Of a DNA stretch of 39,157 nt, positions 1 to 6,390 are shown one piece after another. Numbering within the stretch: the first letter of the stretch is position 1; each line of letters starts with the position of its first letter. The position numbers and the translations under genes are program-made. Below the pieces are notes generated by a model, which was not told the origin of the DNA, did not search any database, and saw only the letters and a list, made by a program, of their open reading frames with translations. Source of the stretch: a virus; IMG/VR virus record IMGVR_UViG_3300045454_000137, positions 1 to 39,157 of that record, one strand, 5' to 3'.

Positions 1-15
1 CCCGACTTCGTCACT

Positions 16-37
16 GAAAAAGCCCTGACTGAAGGGA
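16..37 (-). terminator. Weak possible terminator of the leftward early operon
   Basis: Read on the minus strand, CCCT, a 6-nt loop and AGGG are followed directly by CTTTTT. The stem is only 4 bp, so intrinsic termination would be weak. The position about 100 bp beyond the stop of the Mor-type gene, and its resemblance to the stronger minus-strand hairpin at 1817-1839 (same GCTTTTTC tail), are the reasons for listing it. Confidence 0.3.
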
Positions 38-38
38 A

Positions 39-110
39 GTGAGATAAACCACCAGCCCAGGTGAGATAAACGATCCCGGAAGAGCCCGGATGAGGTCGGA
101 AGAGTCCGGT
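39..110. repeat. Spaced direct repeats near the left edge, possible transposase-binding phage-end sites
   Basis: Two exact copies of GTGAGATAAAC lie at 39-49 and 61-71 (22 bp apart). They are followed by a near-repeat, CGGAAGAGCCCGGA at 77-90 and CGGAAGAGTCCGGT at 97-110 (20 bp apart). Spacing near two helical turns, in non-coding DNA just beyond the last early gene, is what transposase-binding sites at a Mu-type end look like. That role is inference. No copy was seen in the last few hundred bases of the window, so the opposite end cannot be compared. The exact phage terminus (TG...CA with a target duplication) could not be fixed. Confidence 0.4.
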
Positions 111-137
111 CGAGATGGCTGGATTGTCGGGGCCGAA

Positions 138-527
138 TCAGTTGTCGGCGGGATCGTCAAACCCGGGCAGCTTGGGCTGGGTCTTGCGGAACATTTCGGC
201 CTGCATCGTCTTGAGGATGCTGTAGACCTGCACGACCGTCAGGCCGTATTGTGTGGCGAGCTCGATCTGGTTGGTGCCGTCGAAGGCCTTCCACATGGCC
301 AGGTTGCGCTGGGCGCGCTCAAAGTCGTCATCTTTGGGCACGTACATGGCCATGCCGCCCCACTCGCGGCACAGCTTGTGTGAGATGTGGCGCATGGCCT
401 CAGCGGCTTGTTCGGGCTGCAGGCCCAGCGCAGCGAATCGGGCGCACAGCTCTTCTGTGCCGATCTCGCACAGGCGCGTGACCATTTCGGCGGCGGTGCG
501 CTTGCCTTTTGCCACGTCAGCCCCCAT
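138..527 (-). CDS. mor: Mor-type transcriptional activator
   Basis: The 129-residue product has the same length as phage Mu Mor. Its C-terminal half ends in a helix-turn-helix with the Mor/C-like pattern (NQIELATQYGLTVVQVYS). Mor/C family dimers activate middle or late phage promoters with host sigma70 polymerase. This is the last gene of the leftward early operon, the right place for the switch to late expression. The ATG at 527 overlaps the end of gemA by 11 nt and has no clear Shine-Dalgarno, so translational coupling is likely. No separate C gene is visible, so this protein may be the only late activator. Its binding sites were not identified. Confidence 0.85.
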   Translation of the reverse strand: MGADVAKGKRTAAEMVTRLCEIGTEELCARFAALGLQPEQAAEAMRHISHKLCREWGGMAMYVPKDDDFERAQRNLAMWKAFDGTNQIELATQYGLTVVQVYSILKTMQAEMFRKTQPKLPGFDDPADN

Positions 528-984
528 TCACGGTGCGCAAATGAGTTGCGCTAGGTGGCTGAGCCTGTACAACCGCAGGCGCAGCACGGTCGAGCCAGCG
601 CTTGAGCTGCTCGATAGCCTGAGATTCTTGGTGGCCATTCAGCCATGTGAGCTTGTCGACGCCGGTTTGGGCCTTGATCCAGGATTCGAGCGCCTGGTAG
701 CTGCGATCCTGTACCAGATTGGCCTGGTGCAGTTGCTGCCACAGGCTGTAGATCTTCTTGCCGGAGCGCGAAAGCTCCACGCGGCGCTTGGCCCCGTGGC
801 TTTGCCATCCACACTTGCGGCAGTGCTCGAGAAACAAGCGCAGCGACCTGTCGGTCGCTTTGCTTGAGGAATCGACACCACAGATTTTTTGCAGCAAGGC
901 GCGATATTCGTCGTCTTGCAGGTTGAGCTGCTTTTTGGCGATGTGTACCTGGGCCAGCAGGCTTTTACGCTGATCCAATTTCAT
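517..984 (-). CDS. gemA: GemA-like regulatory protein (DUF1018)
   Basis: The 155-residue protein matches the Mu gp16/GemA family. It has the N-terminal pattern LLAQVHIAKKQLNLQDDEYRALLQKICG, the conserved RSLRLFLEHCRKCGW segment, and a C-terminal part with KLTWLNGHQESQAIEQLKRWL. In Mu, GemA is an early protein reported to affect host gene expression and DNA supercoiling. The ATG at 984 follows a GAGGT ribosome site. It lies directly upstream of mor in transcription order, the same gemA-mor pairing as in Mu. The family call is strong, but the molecular function is poorly known. Confidence 0.85.
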   Translation of the reverse strand: MKLDQRKSLLAQVHIAKKQLNLQDDEYRALLQKICGVDSSSKATDRSLRLFLEHCRKCGWQSHGAKRRVELSRSGKKIYSLWQQLHQANLVQDRSYQALESWIKAQTGVDKLTWLNGHQESQAIEQLKRWLDRAAPAVVQAQPPSATHLRTVNGG

Positions 985-996
985 GATTACCTCGAA

Positions 997-1179
997 TCAG
1001 TCGGAGTAAGGGCATTCCCAGTCGCATTCCTCGCTGCCAGCTTTGACGCAGGAATCGCTGAGCACGCCATTTCTCCAGCGCCCGCACTCGGCGCCGACAT
1101 GGCACTGGCATTCTTCATGCGGCAGATCGCAGTTCAAACAGAAGCCGGGATCTTCGTCATCGTGGTCTTCAATACTCAT
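997..1179 (-). CDS. Small acidic Cys-rich protein, possible zinc binder
   Basis: The 60-residue product begins MSIEDHDDEDPGFCLNCDLPHEECQC and has eight cysteines, including CxxC and CxC arrangements, suggesting metal binding. The ATG at 1179 was chosen because GGAG lies about 12 nt upstream and because it overlaps the stop of the preceding HTH gene by 11 nt. A longer reading frame exists but would run deep into that gene. No family is recognised. A similar small Cys-rich protein sits at 3100-3282 in the same operon. Confidence 0.6.
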   Translation of the reverse strand: MSIEDHDDEDPGFCLNCDLPHEECQCHVGAECGRWRNGVLSDSCVKAGSEECDWECPYSD

Positions 1180-1525
1180 ATGTTTTGAGCTCCGGTTCAA
1201 TGACCTGATATCCGTGACGTCGAAGCAAGGAAACTGCCGCATTGATTTCGCGCTTGCTCACTGCATCTCTGTTCAGGGACCACAGGCCATGTACAAAAAT
1301 AACGATTCCTGCTGCGCGATGTGCTTTGAGCAGGCCCCATACCTGTTTGGTGGTCAGGTTTGTGGCCCTTGCAAGGTCAGCACTGGACAAAGCGCCATTC
1401 ATGTCAATCAAGCGCAGCAATTTCTTGGTGTGGCTACGGCCAACCAAGCTGGGCGATACCAAGACCTTGGTGTGCTGAGCACGAGCGTGCTCAAGCAGCG
1501 CAGAGAATGGATTGGCTGTTGACAC
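1169..1525 (-). CDS. Winged-helix DNA-binding protein
   Basis: The product has 118 residues from a GTG at 1525, preceded by GGGAG at a good distance. The start lies 11 nt after the stop of the upstream gene. An upstream ATG in frame would overlap that gene and is rejected. The central part (LLRLIDMNGALSSADLARATNLTTKQVWGLLKAHRAAGIV) reads as a winged helix-turn-helix with a recognition helix at TTKQVWGLL. It is probably an accessory early regulator. The target is unknown and no named family is claimed. Confidence 0.6.
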   Translation of the reverse strand: MSTANPFSALLEHARAQHTKVLVSPSLVGRSHTKKLLRLIDMNGALSSADLARATNLTTKQVWGLLKAHRAAGIVIFVHGLWSLNRDAVSKREINAAVSLLRRHGYQVIEPELKTYEY

Positions 1526-1536
1526 GATGACTCCCG

Positions 1537-1770
1537 TCAAAGCGGATTGCCTGTGACAGCGTCGCGCCAGCCAGCGCCTGGGCTCCAATGAGCCACGACG
1601 GTTTGGCTGCCGTCTGTCATGACGATCCGCGCGGTTGCATTTGTCAGTGCCGCCAACTGGGACGACAGATGCATGACCTCACCGGCCTTGTAGGGGTCGC
1701 TGCAGTCGAAATCCAACGCATTACGCCACGCACCTTTTTGATTGAACTGCATTCGGAGGGGCTTGCTCAT
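1537..1770 (-). CDS. Hypothetical small early protein
   Basis: The 77-residue product (MSKPLRMQFNQKGAWRNALDF...) is not recognised. It looks like a soluble alpha/beta protein with no membrane segment and no cysteine motif. The ATG at 1770 has a strong AAGGAG site, spacing about 7. It is the first gene after the minus-strand terminator-like hairpin at 1817-1839, so its expression, and that of everything down to mor, may depend on read-through. Confidence 0.6.
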   Translation of the reverse strand: MSKPLRMQFNQKGAWRNALDFDCSDPYKAGEVMHLSSQLAALTNATARIVMTDGSQTVVAHWSPGAGWRDAVTGNPL

Positions 1771-1791
1771 GGGGGGCTCCTTTGTGGCTTG

Positions 1792-1839
1792 TTCAAGCAG
1801 TCGGTCTGGCTGCTTGAAAAAGCCCCGGCTGGGCCGGGG
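1792..1839 (-). terminator. Intrinsic-terminator-like hairpin within the early operon, with an adjoining second hairpin
   Basis: On the minus strand the stem CCCCGGC (1839-1833), loop CCA and stem GCCGGGG (1829-1823) is followed by CTTTTTC (1822-1816), a textbook intrinsic terminator. The T-run partly overlaps a second inverted repeat, TTCAAGCAG (1792-1800) with CTGCTTGAA (1810-1818), 9-bp arms around a 9-nt loop. The element lies between two early genes on the same strand, so it would attenuate rather than end the operon, leaving gemA and mor at lower or conditional levels. Regulation by it is inference. Confidence 0.65.
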
Positions 1840-1891
1840 AAGGCTCCGCGAGGGAGACCGTTGGCAATCAGTAAAAGAGGGTTAGGCGTCG

Positions 1892-2167
1892 TCAGGCTGC
1901 TGCCGTGGCTGCGGCCTGGTCCCGGATCGCGGCCAACAGAGCTTGGCCAAGCTTGGTGCTGCGCCCCCAGTCACCTGGGGAGCCCATCGCCCACATAAGG
2001 GGCTTGCCGTCCGTGACGTCGGCCAGAACCCGCAGCAGCGTGTAAGCATCGCCAAGCGCGCGGACCTTGTTGTGGAATTCCTCATCTTCGTCGGGGAGCT
2101 GATTGCTCAGATCCATGACTTTCTCTGCTGCTTCTCGAATGGCCGTGGCCAGTTGTGCGTGTTGCAT
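1892..2167 (-). CDS. Hypothetical early protein
   Basis: The product has 91 residues from the ATG at 2167, chosen because AAGGAGAGAAC precedes it directly. A longer frame starting at 2224 would overlap the RdgC gene and lacks such a site. The N-terminal half is helical and acidic (AIREAAEKVMDLSNQLPDED). The C-terminus is alanine-rich. No family is recognised. It sits just downstream of RdgC and just before the terminator-like hairpin. Confidence 0.6.
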   Translation of the reverse strand: MQHAQLATAIREAAEKVMDLSNQLPDEDEEFHNKVRALGDAYTLLRVLADVTDGKPLMWAMGSPGDWGRSTKLGQALLAAIRDQAAATAAA

Positions 2168-2195
2168 GTTCTCTCCTTGTCGAGGGGCAGATGAC

Positions 2196-3077
2196 TCAAT
2201 AGGGTTCTGGGTCGAGCTGGGCAATCAGAGCTTTGATGAACGGCGCCAGCTCGCCTGTGGCAATGGCCATGTCGCCATCAAATGCGTCTGATGCTGACGG
2301 CAGGTTGGCTCTGCTCTCAAACACCAGGTCGAGCAGCTCGATCTTCTTGATGTGCATGGCGTCGGTGAGGACGAACGAGAGGCGGCTGCGCCAGGTCATG
2401 GCGAGCTTGGTGGGGTACATGCCGGCCCTGAGACGGTCACGCACCTCATCCGTGTCGAGAGGGCAGCGCTTGTAGCGAACAATCGACTTCATGGCGTCCG
2501 ACGACTTGAGGTCGCATTCGCGATCAATGCTGAACTCATGCGGCGTATGCTTGGTGAGCCACCAGTGCATCGCGGTGGTGGGGGACAGGTTGGTTGTGAT
2601 GGCGGTCAACTGCAGGCCGTCAACTGCTTTGACGAGTGCGGTGCGGACCTCATCGGCCACGCGCGTGCTGCCGGTGTCCAGGGCCAGGATCTTGTTCTTG
2701 GTGTCAAACCAGATCAGCACGCGGAGGCGCTTCACGAAGGCCTTGGGCAGCAGCTCTTGGTGTGCGCGCTCTTTGAGCTCGCGCAAGAGCTTTTTGCCGG
2801 GGCGTCGGCCGGTGTTCTGCTCAACTGCTGCCGCCAGTTCATCGACGCGGCGCTTGACCTCTTGACCAGGAACGCTGCGCGTCTCGAACATGATCGCTGC
2901 AATGCGATGATGGCTTTGCGATTCGACCAGCGCGGCGTGCTCATCGCCGCGTGGCGGCACAAAGCCAAAGCTGCGCTCTTGAGTCAGGCCACAAGGGACA
3001 AAGCGAACTGCATCAAGAGCCTGTTCCAGGCTGCTGCAGTCGCCGCTGAAGTTGCAGATGATCAGGTTCTTGAACAT
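2196..3077 (-). CDS. rdgC: RdgC-like recombination-associated protein
   Basis: The 293-residue product is near the length of E. coli RdgC (about 303). It has family features: an MFKNLIICNF start, FVPPRGD, the VKRRVDELAAAVEQNTGRRPGKKLLRELKE block, LIWFDTKNKILALDTGS, and a C-terminal LATGELAPFI-like end (IATGELAPFIKALI). RdgC is a ring-shaped dsDNA-binding protein that restrains RecA. In phages it is expected to modulate recombination at replicating DNA. The ATG at 3077 with AGGA upstream was chosen; an in-frame extension to 3290 runs through the Cys-rich neighbour and is rejected. It shares the operon with Gam. Confidence 0.88.
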   Translation of the reverse strand: MFKNLIICNFSGDCSSLEQALDAVRFVPCGLTQERSFGFVPPRGDEHAALVESQSHHRIAAIMFETRSVPGQEVKRRVDELAAAVEQNTGRRPGKKLLRELKERAHQELLPKAFVKRLRVLIWFDTKNKILALDTGSTRVADEVRTALVKAVDGLQLTAITTNLSPTTAMHWWLTKHTPHEFSIDRECDLKSSDAMKSIVRYKRCPLDTDEVRDRLRAGMYPTKLAMTWRSRLSFVLTDAMHIKKIELLDLVFESRANLPSASDAFDGDMAIATGELAPFIKALIAQLDPEPY

Positions 3078-3099
3078 GAGGGTTCCTGGTTTTGAGGGT

Positions 3100-3282
3100 T
3101 CAGAAAGACTCGCCGCAGGAACAGCATTCGATGTCGTCACCCATGTCGCACATGCAGCACTTCTCGCTGTCGCAGTGCGGGCAGGTTTCGAGGCCTTGCG
3201 GGCTGTTGGGCTTGTTTTGGCGGCGTTCGGCTGCGGTGGCGCCGCAGGTTGGGCAGTCAGCATCGGTTTCGCGATAGTCCAT
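3100..3282 (-). CDS. Small zinc-ribbon-like Cys-rich protein
   Basis: The 60-residue protein has four Cys pairs, CPTC, CPHC, CCMC and CCSC. This is enough for two zinc sites, with CPTC/CPHC resembling a rubredoxin-type knuckle pair. The ATG at 3282 gives a compact protein that overlaps nothing. The in-frame extension upstream would overlap the neighbour at 3293, and the Shine-Dalgarno is weak either way. It may be a DNA- or protein-binding zinc ribbon. No specific family is recognised. Confidence 0.6.
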   Translation of the reverse strand: MDYRETDADCPTCGATAAERRQNKPNSPQGLETCPHCDSEKCCMCDMGDDIECCSCGESF

Positions 3283-3292
3283 AGCGTCAACT

Positions 3293-4009
3293 TCAGTTGG
3301 AATTCGATGCGAGCGCTGCCATCTCGGTGCGGCGCTCGTATGCAAGCAGGTCGCGGGCTTTCTCAAGCGCGCGTCGTTGGGCGATTTCACGGCCCTTCTC
3401 GATCAGGTAGGTGCTCTGATCCAAACAATGGCTGGCGCCGATGATGGTGTGCCCATTGCGCATGACCAGGATGCACAGGTCTGTGTTCTTCAGTGCAGAC
3501 CGAATCGCTTCAGCAATGGGTTCGGGTTGTGAACACGCGATGGCTTGGAGGGCGTTGATGTGGAACGCCTTCTGTGTGTGCTCGATCACATCAAGCTCAG
3601 TGACGGCGTAGGAGATCTCGAACTCCCTGGCCGTGGCCGTGGCCGTGGCCGTGGCCGGCGCTGGCGGGGCCTCGTGACCTGCAGGCACCGGCCAGGCCTC
3701 GGCGGGCTGCTGACTTTGCAGCGCGGGTGGCATGAGCTGGCTGGTGGGAATCTCACAGAAGTCGCGGCCTTCGTCGGGGCGCTGGCCAGGTGGCACGAAC
3801 GTGACGCTGGTGATGGCATGGATGTGGCCACGGTGATCGGTGGCGACGATATTGCACATGGAGTCGTGCCAGGCGTAGACGATGATCGCGGCCATTGGCT
3901 TGGACGTGTCGTCGTACGCCATGCGCATGACCGAGCTCATGGCAGTGCTGGGCCAGAACCACACCGGCATGCCGATGTAGGGTTTGACGACGGGGGGCAT
4001 CTTGGACAT
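3293..4009 (-). CDS. Hypothetical early protein with an Ala-Thr repeat linker
   Basis: The 238-residue product has an N-terminal domain (KPYIGMPVWFWP ... MAAIIVYAWHDSMCNIVATDHRGH), a proline/alanine-rich linker with ATATATATA around residue 123-131, and a charged helical C-terminal domain (EKGREIAQRRALEKARDLLAYERR). The linker is coded by a perfect hexanucleotide tandem repeat. The ATG at 4009 has AGGAG about 6 nt upstream. No function is recognised. It lies between RdgC and Gam. Confidence 0.65.
   Translation of the reverse strand: MSKMPPVVKPYIGMPVWFWPSTAMSSVMRMAYDDTSKPMAAIIVYAWHDSMCNIVATDHRGHIHAITSVTFVPPGQRPDEGRDFCEIPTSQLMPPALQSQQPAEAWPVPAGHEAPPAPATATATATAREFEISYAVTELDVIEHTQKAFHINALQAIACSQPEPIAEAIRSALKNTDLCILVMRNGHTIIGASHCLDQSTYLIEKGREIAQRRALEKARDLLAYERRTEMAALASNSN
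3628..3657. repeat. Hexanucleotide tandem repeat, five copies of TGGCCG
   Basis: Five perfect TGGCCG units lie inside the coding sequence of the 3293-4009 gene and encode alternating Ala-Thr. Because the unit is a multiple of three, copy-number change would only lengthen or shorten the interdomain linker and keep the frame. Confidence 0.85.
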
Positions 4010-4012
4010 GGT

Positions 4013-4351
4013 TCAGCTCCTTTTTGGCTGGGGTGGGAGGTCGATGTCTGGGATCTCAATGAACTGGATCCACTGGTGGTGCTCGGGGTGTCGCTTGATG
4101 GCGCCGAGCTTGTCGAGGAACGAGACGGCGCGATCACGCATGGCGATGAACTCACCGTCTTGCTCACTCGGTGATCCGGCGAAGAGGCCACCAGCGATGT
4201 CCCACCAGCGGGCACCGTCAATGACGACTTCGGCGCATTCGATTTCGATGTCACGCCGGCAGCCTTGCACCGCCAGGCACAGTCCCTCGGTGATCAGGGC
4301 CAGGCCACCGGTGTGGCTCAGGATGTGGGCGGCCATCATGGTGATGCTCAC
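4013..4351 (-). CDS. Hypothetical early protein
   Basis: The product has 112 residues, starting at a GTG (4351) that overlaps the TGA of gam in a GTGA junction, with GAGGGG about 8 nt upstream. The N-terminal part is hydrophobic (MMAAHILSHTGGLALI). It is followed by IEIECAEVVIDGARWWDIAGG and a C-terminal segment ending PPQPKRS. No family is recognised. The junction shows it is cotranslated with gam. Confidence 0.65.
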   Translation of the reverse strand: MSITMMAAHILSHTGGLALITEGLCLAVQGCRRDIEIECAEVVIDGARWWDIAGGLFAGSPSEQDGEFIAMRDRAVSFLDKLGAIKRHPEHHQWIQFIEIPDIDLPPQPKRS

Positions 4352-4875
4352 GATGCGGCCCCCTCGGCTTCTTCGGTGGCGCCCTTGGTGAGAGCCTTCA
4401 CGAGCTTGTCGATCTCAGAGTCGGTGCTCTTGATCACGACCTGGTCACCAGCGCCGGCAACCGTGACGCCGAGCTTCTTGAGCTGGGTGGCGTCGAGCTG
4501 GGCCAGCGCGGTCTTGCTCGGCTCTTCGGTGGTGATGATGAGTATGTCGGCCTGGTCGGGCAGCGACTTGCGGATTGCGCGGCATATCGCGTTGTCGTCT
4601 TCCCAGCTCAGGCCACCTTTGCCTTTCTGGAAACCCACTTTGATGCCGTGAAAGATCGTCGTGCGTGGGCGTTCAAACAGCTCGGGGTGGTGCTCGATCA
4701 GGGCCTTGAGCTTTTCATGGTGCTCAGCCATGCGGTTGACAGCGGCCTTCAGCGGCCGCATGTGCTGCCGCTTGAGGGCTTCGATGCCGTCGTTCAGCTC
4801 TGTGACGATGTCGGCCACAGCCTGCCGCGCGTTTGCGTAGGCCTTGGTCTGACGCTCGATGTCGTTCATGCTCAT
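4348..4875 (-). CDS. gam: Gam-like host-nuclease inhibitor
   Basis: The 175-residue product is nearly the length of Mu Gam (174). It has a long N-terminal helical arm (residues 5-60), then a PRTTIFHGIKVGFQKGKGGLSW block and a C-terminal LDATQLKKLGVTVAGAGDQVVIK segment, as in the Mu Gam/Ku-like family. Gam binds double-strand DNA ends and protects them from RecBCD-type exonucleases. It is structurally related to eukaryotic Ku. The ATG at 4875 is used; a second ATG two codons on is possible. It lies in the early operon as in Mu. Confidence 0.88.
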   Translation of the reverse strand: MSMNDIERQTKAYANARQAVADIVTELNDGIEALKRQHMRPLKAAVNRMAEHHEKLKALIEHHPELFERPRTTIFHGIKVGFQKGKGGLSWEDDNAICRAIRKSLPDQADILIITTEEPSKTALAQLDATQLKKLGVTVAGAGDQVVIKSTDSEIDKLVKALTKGATEEAEGAAS

Positions 4876-4893
4876 GGGGGGGCTTTCGTGGGC

Positions 4894-5433
4894 TTACTGC
4901 GTTCTAAAAACCTTCGACAGGATTTCGCGTGAGCAACCCAGTCGTCGGGCCAATTCGGTGTTTGATTCGCCGGGTCGACGCGGGAAGTACTGCACACGCT
5001 CAGCCACGGTTGTGGTCAACGACAGCACCATCCGCTTGTGCACGTCATTGAGTCGCTGCAGCAGCTTCTGGGCAGCAAACGCGCTGAGCGCTTCGTCGTC
5101 TGCCCAGCCAGGTGCGATCTCGATGTAGTGGGTCTCTACGTTGTGGCTGATCGTGCTGATCTGCTGGTCGATGGGCCACCATCCGATGACGTCACCAGGG
5201 CCAAACTCGGCTGACTGAAACAGCTTGCCGTCATGGCCTTCGTCAATCTGCACAGAGCGGCCGCACAACACGACCAGCAGAGAACCCTGCTCTGGCAGAA
5301 GGATCTCGCCGCGCCGGCTGATCACCTTGTTGATGCGCAGCCGCTGCAGCGATGCCGTCTGCAGTCCGCTGAACGGTTTCATGCGAGAAAGCAGGCCATA
5401 AAGCTGCTGTTGTTTATCGCTGGTGGTGATCAC
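4894..5433 (-). CDS. CRP/FNR-like regulator, truncated after the recognition helix
   Basis: The product has 179 residues from a GTG (5433) in a GTGA junction with the upstream gene. The N-terminal cyclic-nucleotide-binding-like barrel includes ISRRGEILLPEQGSLLVVLCG and FGPGDVIGWW, followed by a dimerisation helix and a CRP-type helix-turn-helix (SNTELARRLGCSREILSKVF). The GCSRE of CRP's recognition helix is present, but the protein ends a few residues later and lacks the C-terminal wing. The GE...RS/T phosphate-binding cassette of true cAMP receptors is not visible, so cAMP sensing is unlikely. It is probably a phage regulator acting on host or phage promoters. The longer in-frame upstream start is rejected because it overlaps the neighbour. 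Confidence 0.7.
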   Translation of the reverse strand: MITTSDKQQQLYGLLSRMKPFSGLQTASLQRLRINKVISRRGEILLPEQGSLLVVLCGRSVQIDEGHDGKLFQSAEFGPGDVIGWWPIDQQISTISHNVETHYIEIAPGWADDEALSAFAAQKLLQRLNDVHKRMVLSLTTTVAERVQYFPRRPGESNTELARRLGCSREILSKVFRTQ

Positions 5434-5810
5434 AGGTTGGCCCCATCGTTGAGGAACAGTTGGCCGGCCAGCGTGGCCAGGGGCACGCGGCGCAACTTGG
5501 ACGACAAGCGCAAGCTGTGCATGGCCCGCGCTTCCAGGAACTTGATGCAAAACGCGTCAAGCTCTTCAGCCGTGGCGGCGATGAAGTAGCCGGTGTCGGG
5601 CATGCCTGCTATGGGCACGCCAGACTCGCGCAGCTCGCTGATGACTTTACGCAGCGTGCGCGGGCCTGACTCTTCGATCAGGCCAACCGAGTTGGCCAGC
5701 ATTCGGGCGCCGATGCCGTTGGCTTTGCCCTTGTGATGGGCGTTGAGCGCATGCAGCACCTTCAGGTGAATGTGGTTGCTGGCTTGTTGCTTGCGTTGCT
5801 GCGTCGTCAT
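5430..5810 (-). CDS. Winged-helix early protein
   Basis: The product has 126 residues from the ATG at 5810 (AGGAGA upstream), which overlaps the previous stop by 4 nt. The central region (ANGIGARMLANSVGLIEESGPRTLRKVISELRESGVPIAGMPDTGYFIA) has the helix-turn-helix plus wing pattern of a winged-helix domain ending in a GYFIA strand. The C-terminal helix-rich tail follows. It is likely a DNA-binding early protein. The target is unknown. Confidence 0.65.
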   Translation of the reverse strand: MTTQQRKQQASNHIHLKVLHALNAHHKGKANGIGARMLANSVGLIEESGPRTLRKVISELRESGVPIAGMPDTGYFIAATAEELDAFCIKFLEARAMHSLRLSSKLRRVPLATLAGQLFLNDGANL

Positions 5811-6064
5811 TGCACTCTCCTGATCGCGTAGAGCGAGGCGTAGCGCCCGTCTCCGGGCTGGAAGTGGGGTCGCAGTGACCACCGGCGCCCGTCATCCAGC
5901 AGGCGGGCCGCTTTGATCGCTGTCTGTGCTTCTGAGTACTCCATGAGCCGAACATCACCCACACTCATGCCGGCCAGCTTGTCGACGGCCTTGGGCCGTG
6001 GAGGACCGCTGGTGATCCAGTCATTGATGGCGCAGGAGAGCTGGCTGTGCATCACTTGGCTCAC
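5807..6064 (-). CDS. Hypothetical early protein
   Basis: The 85-residue product is joined to both neighbours by 4-nt ATGA overlaps, so it is clearly part of the operon. It begins with a helical segment (MHSQLSCAINDWITSG) and ends in a basic, possibly beta-rich part (GRRWSLRPHFQPGDGRYASLYAIRRVQ). No family is recognised. Confidence 0.65.
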   Translation of the reverse strand: MSQVMHSQLSCAINDWITSGPPRPKAVDKLAGMSVGDVRLMEYSEAQTAIKAARLLDDGRRWSLRPHFQPGDGRYASLYAIRRVQ

Positions 6065-6390
6065 TGGTTGCGCAGCAGCTCGCAGGTTTGCAGCACTGCA
6101 TCTGCCTCGGGCGTGCCGGCGCGGGCCTGCAGCACATCGTCACGACCCCTTGCATACGACTGGGCCAACAGTGCGGCCAACATGCGGTCGCTTTGCTCAA
6201 CATCTGGATACTGCGAGCGCGATCTAAAGTGGTCGGTTGCGGCGCGTGCGTCCAGCACTGCAGCCAGCAGATACATTGCCAGGATGAGCACCACGCCCAC
6301 GATTGCCAGCACGATGCGGCCGCGCTGGTCTTTGGTCTGCTGCAGGCGCTGCAAGTCGGCGATGAAAGGGGTTTGGCTGTGGCGGTTCAT
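6061..6390 (-). CDS. Single-pass membrane protein of the early operon
   Basis: The 109-residue product has one strong membrane segment at about residues 26-46 (RIVLAIVGVVLILAMYLLAAVL). A basic N-terminus precedes it and a soluble alpha-helical tail follows. The ATG at 6390 has GGAG upstream and overlaps the MuB stop by 4 nt. A membrane protein directly after transposase B is not part of the Mu core. It could be an exclusion or host-modifying factor. The function is unknown. Confidence 0.65.
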   Translation of the reverse strand: MNRHSQTPFIADLQRLQQTKDQRGRIVLAIVGVVLILAMYLLAAVLDARAATDHFRSRSQYPDVEQSDRMLAALLAQSYARGRDDVLQARAGTPEADAVLQTCELLRNQ

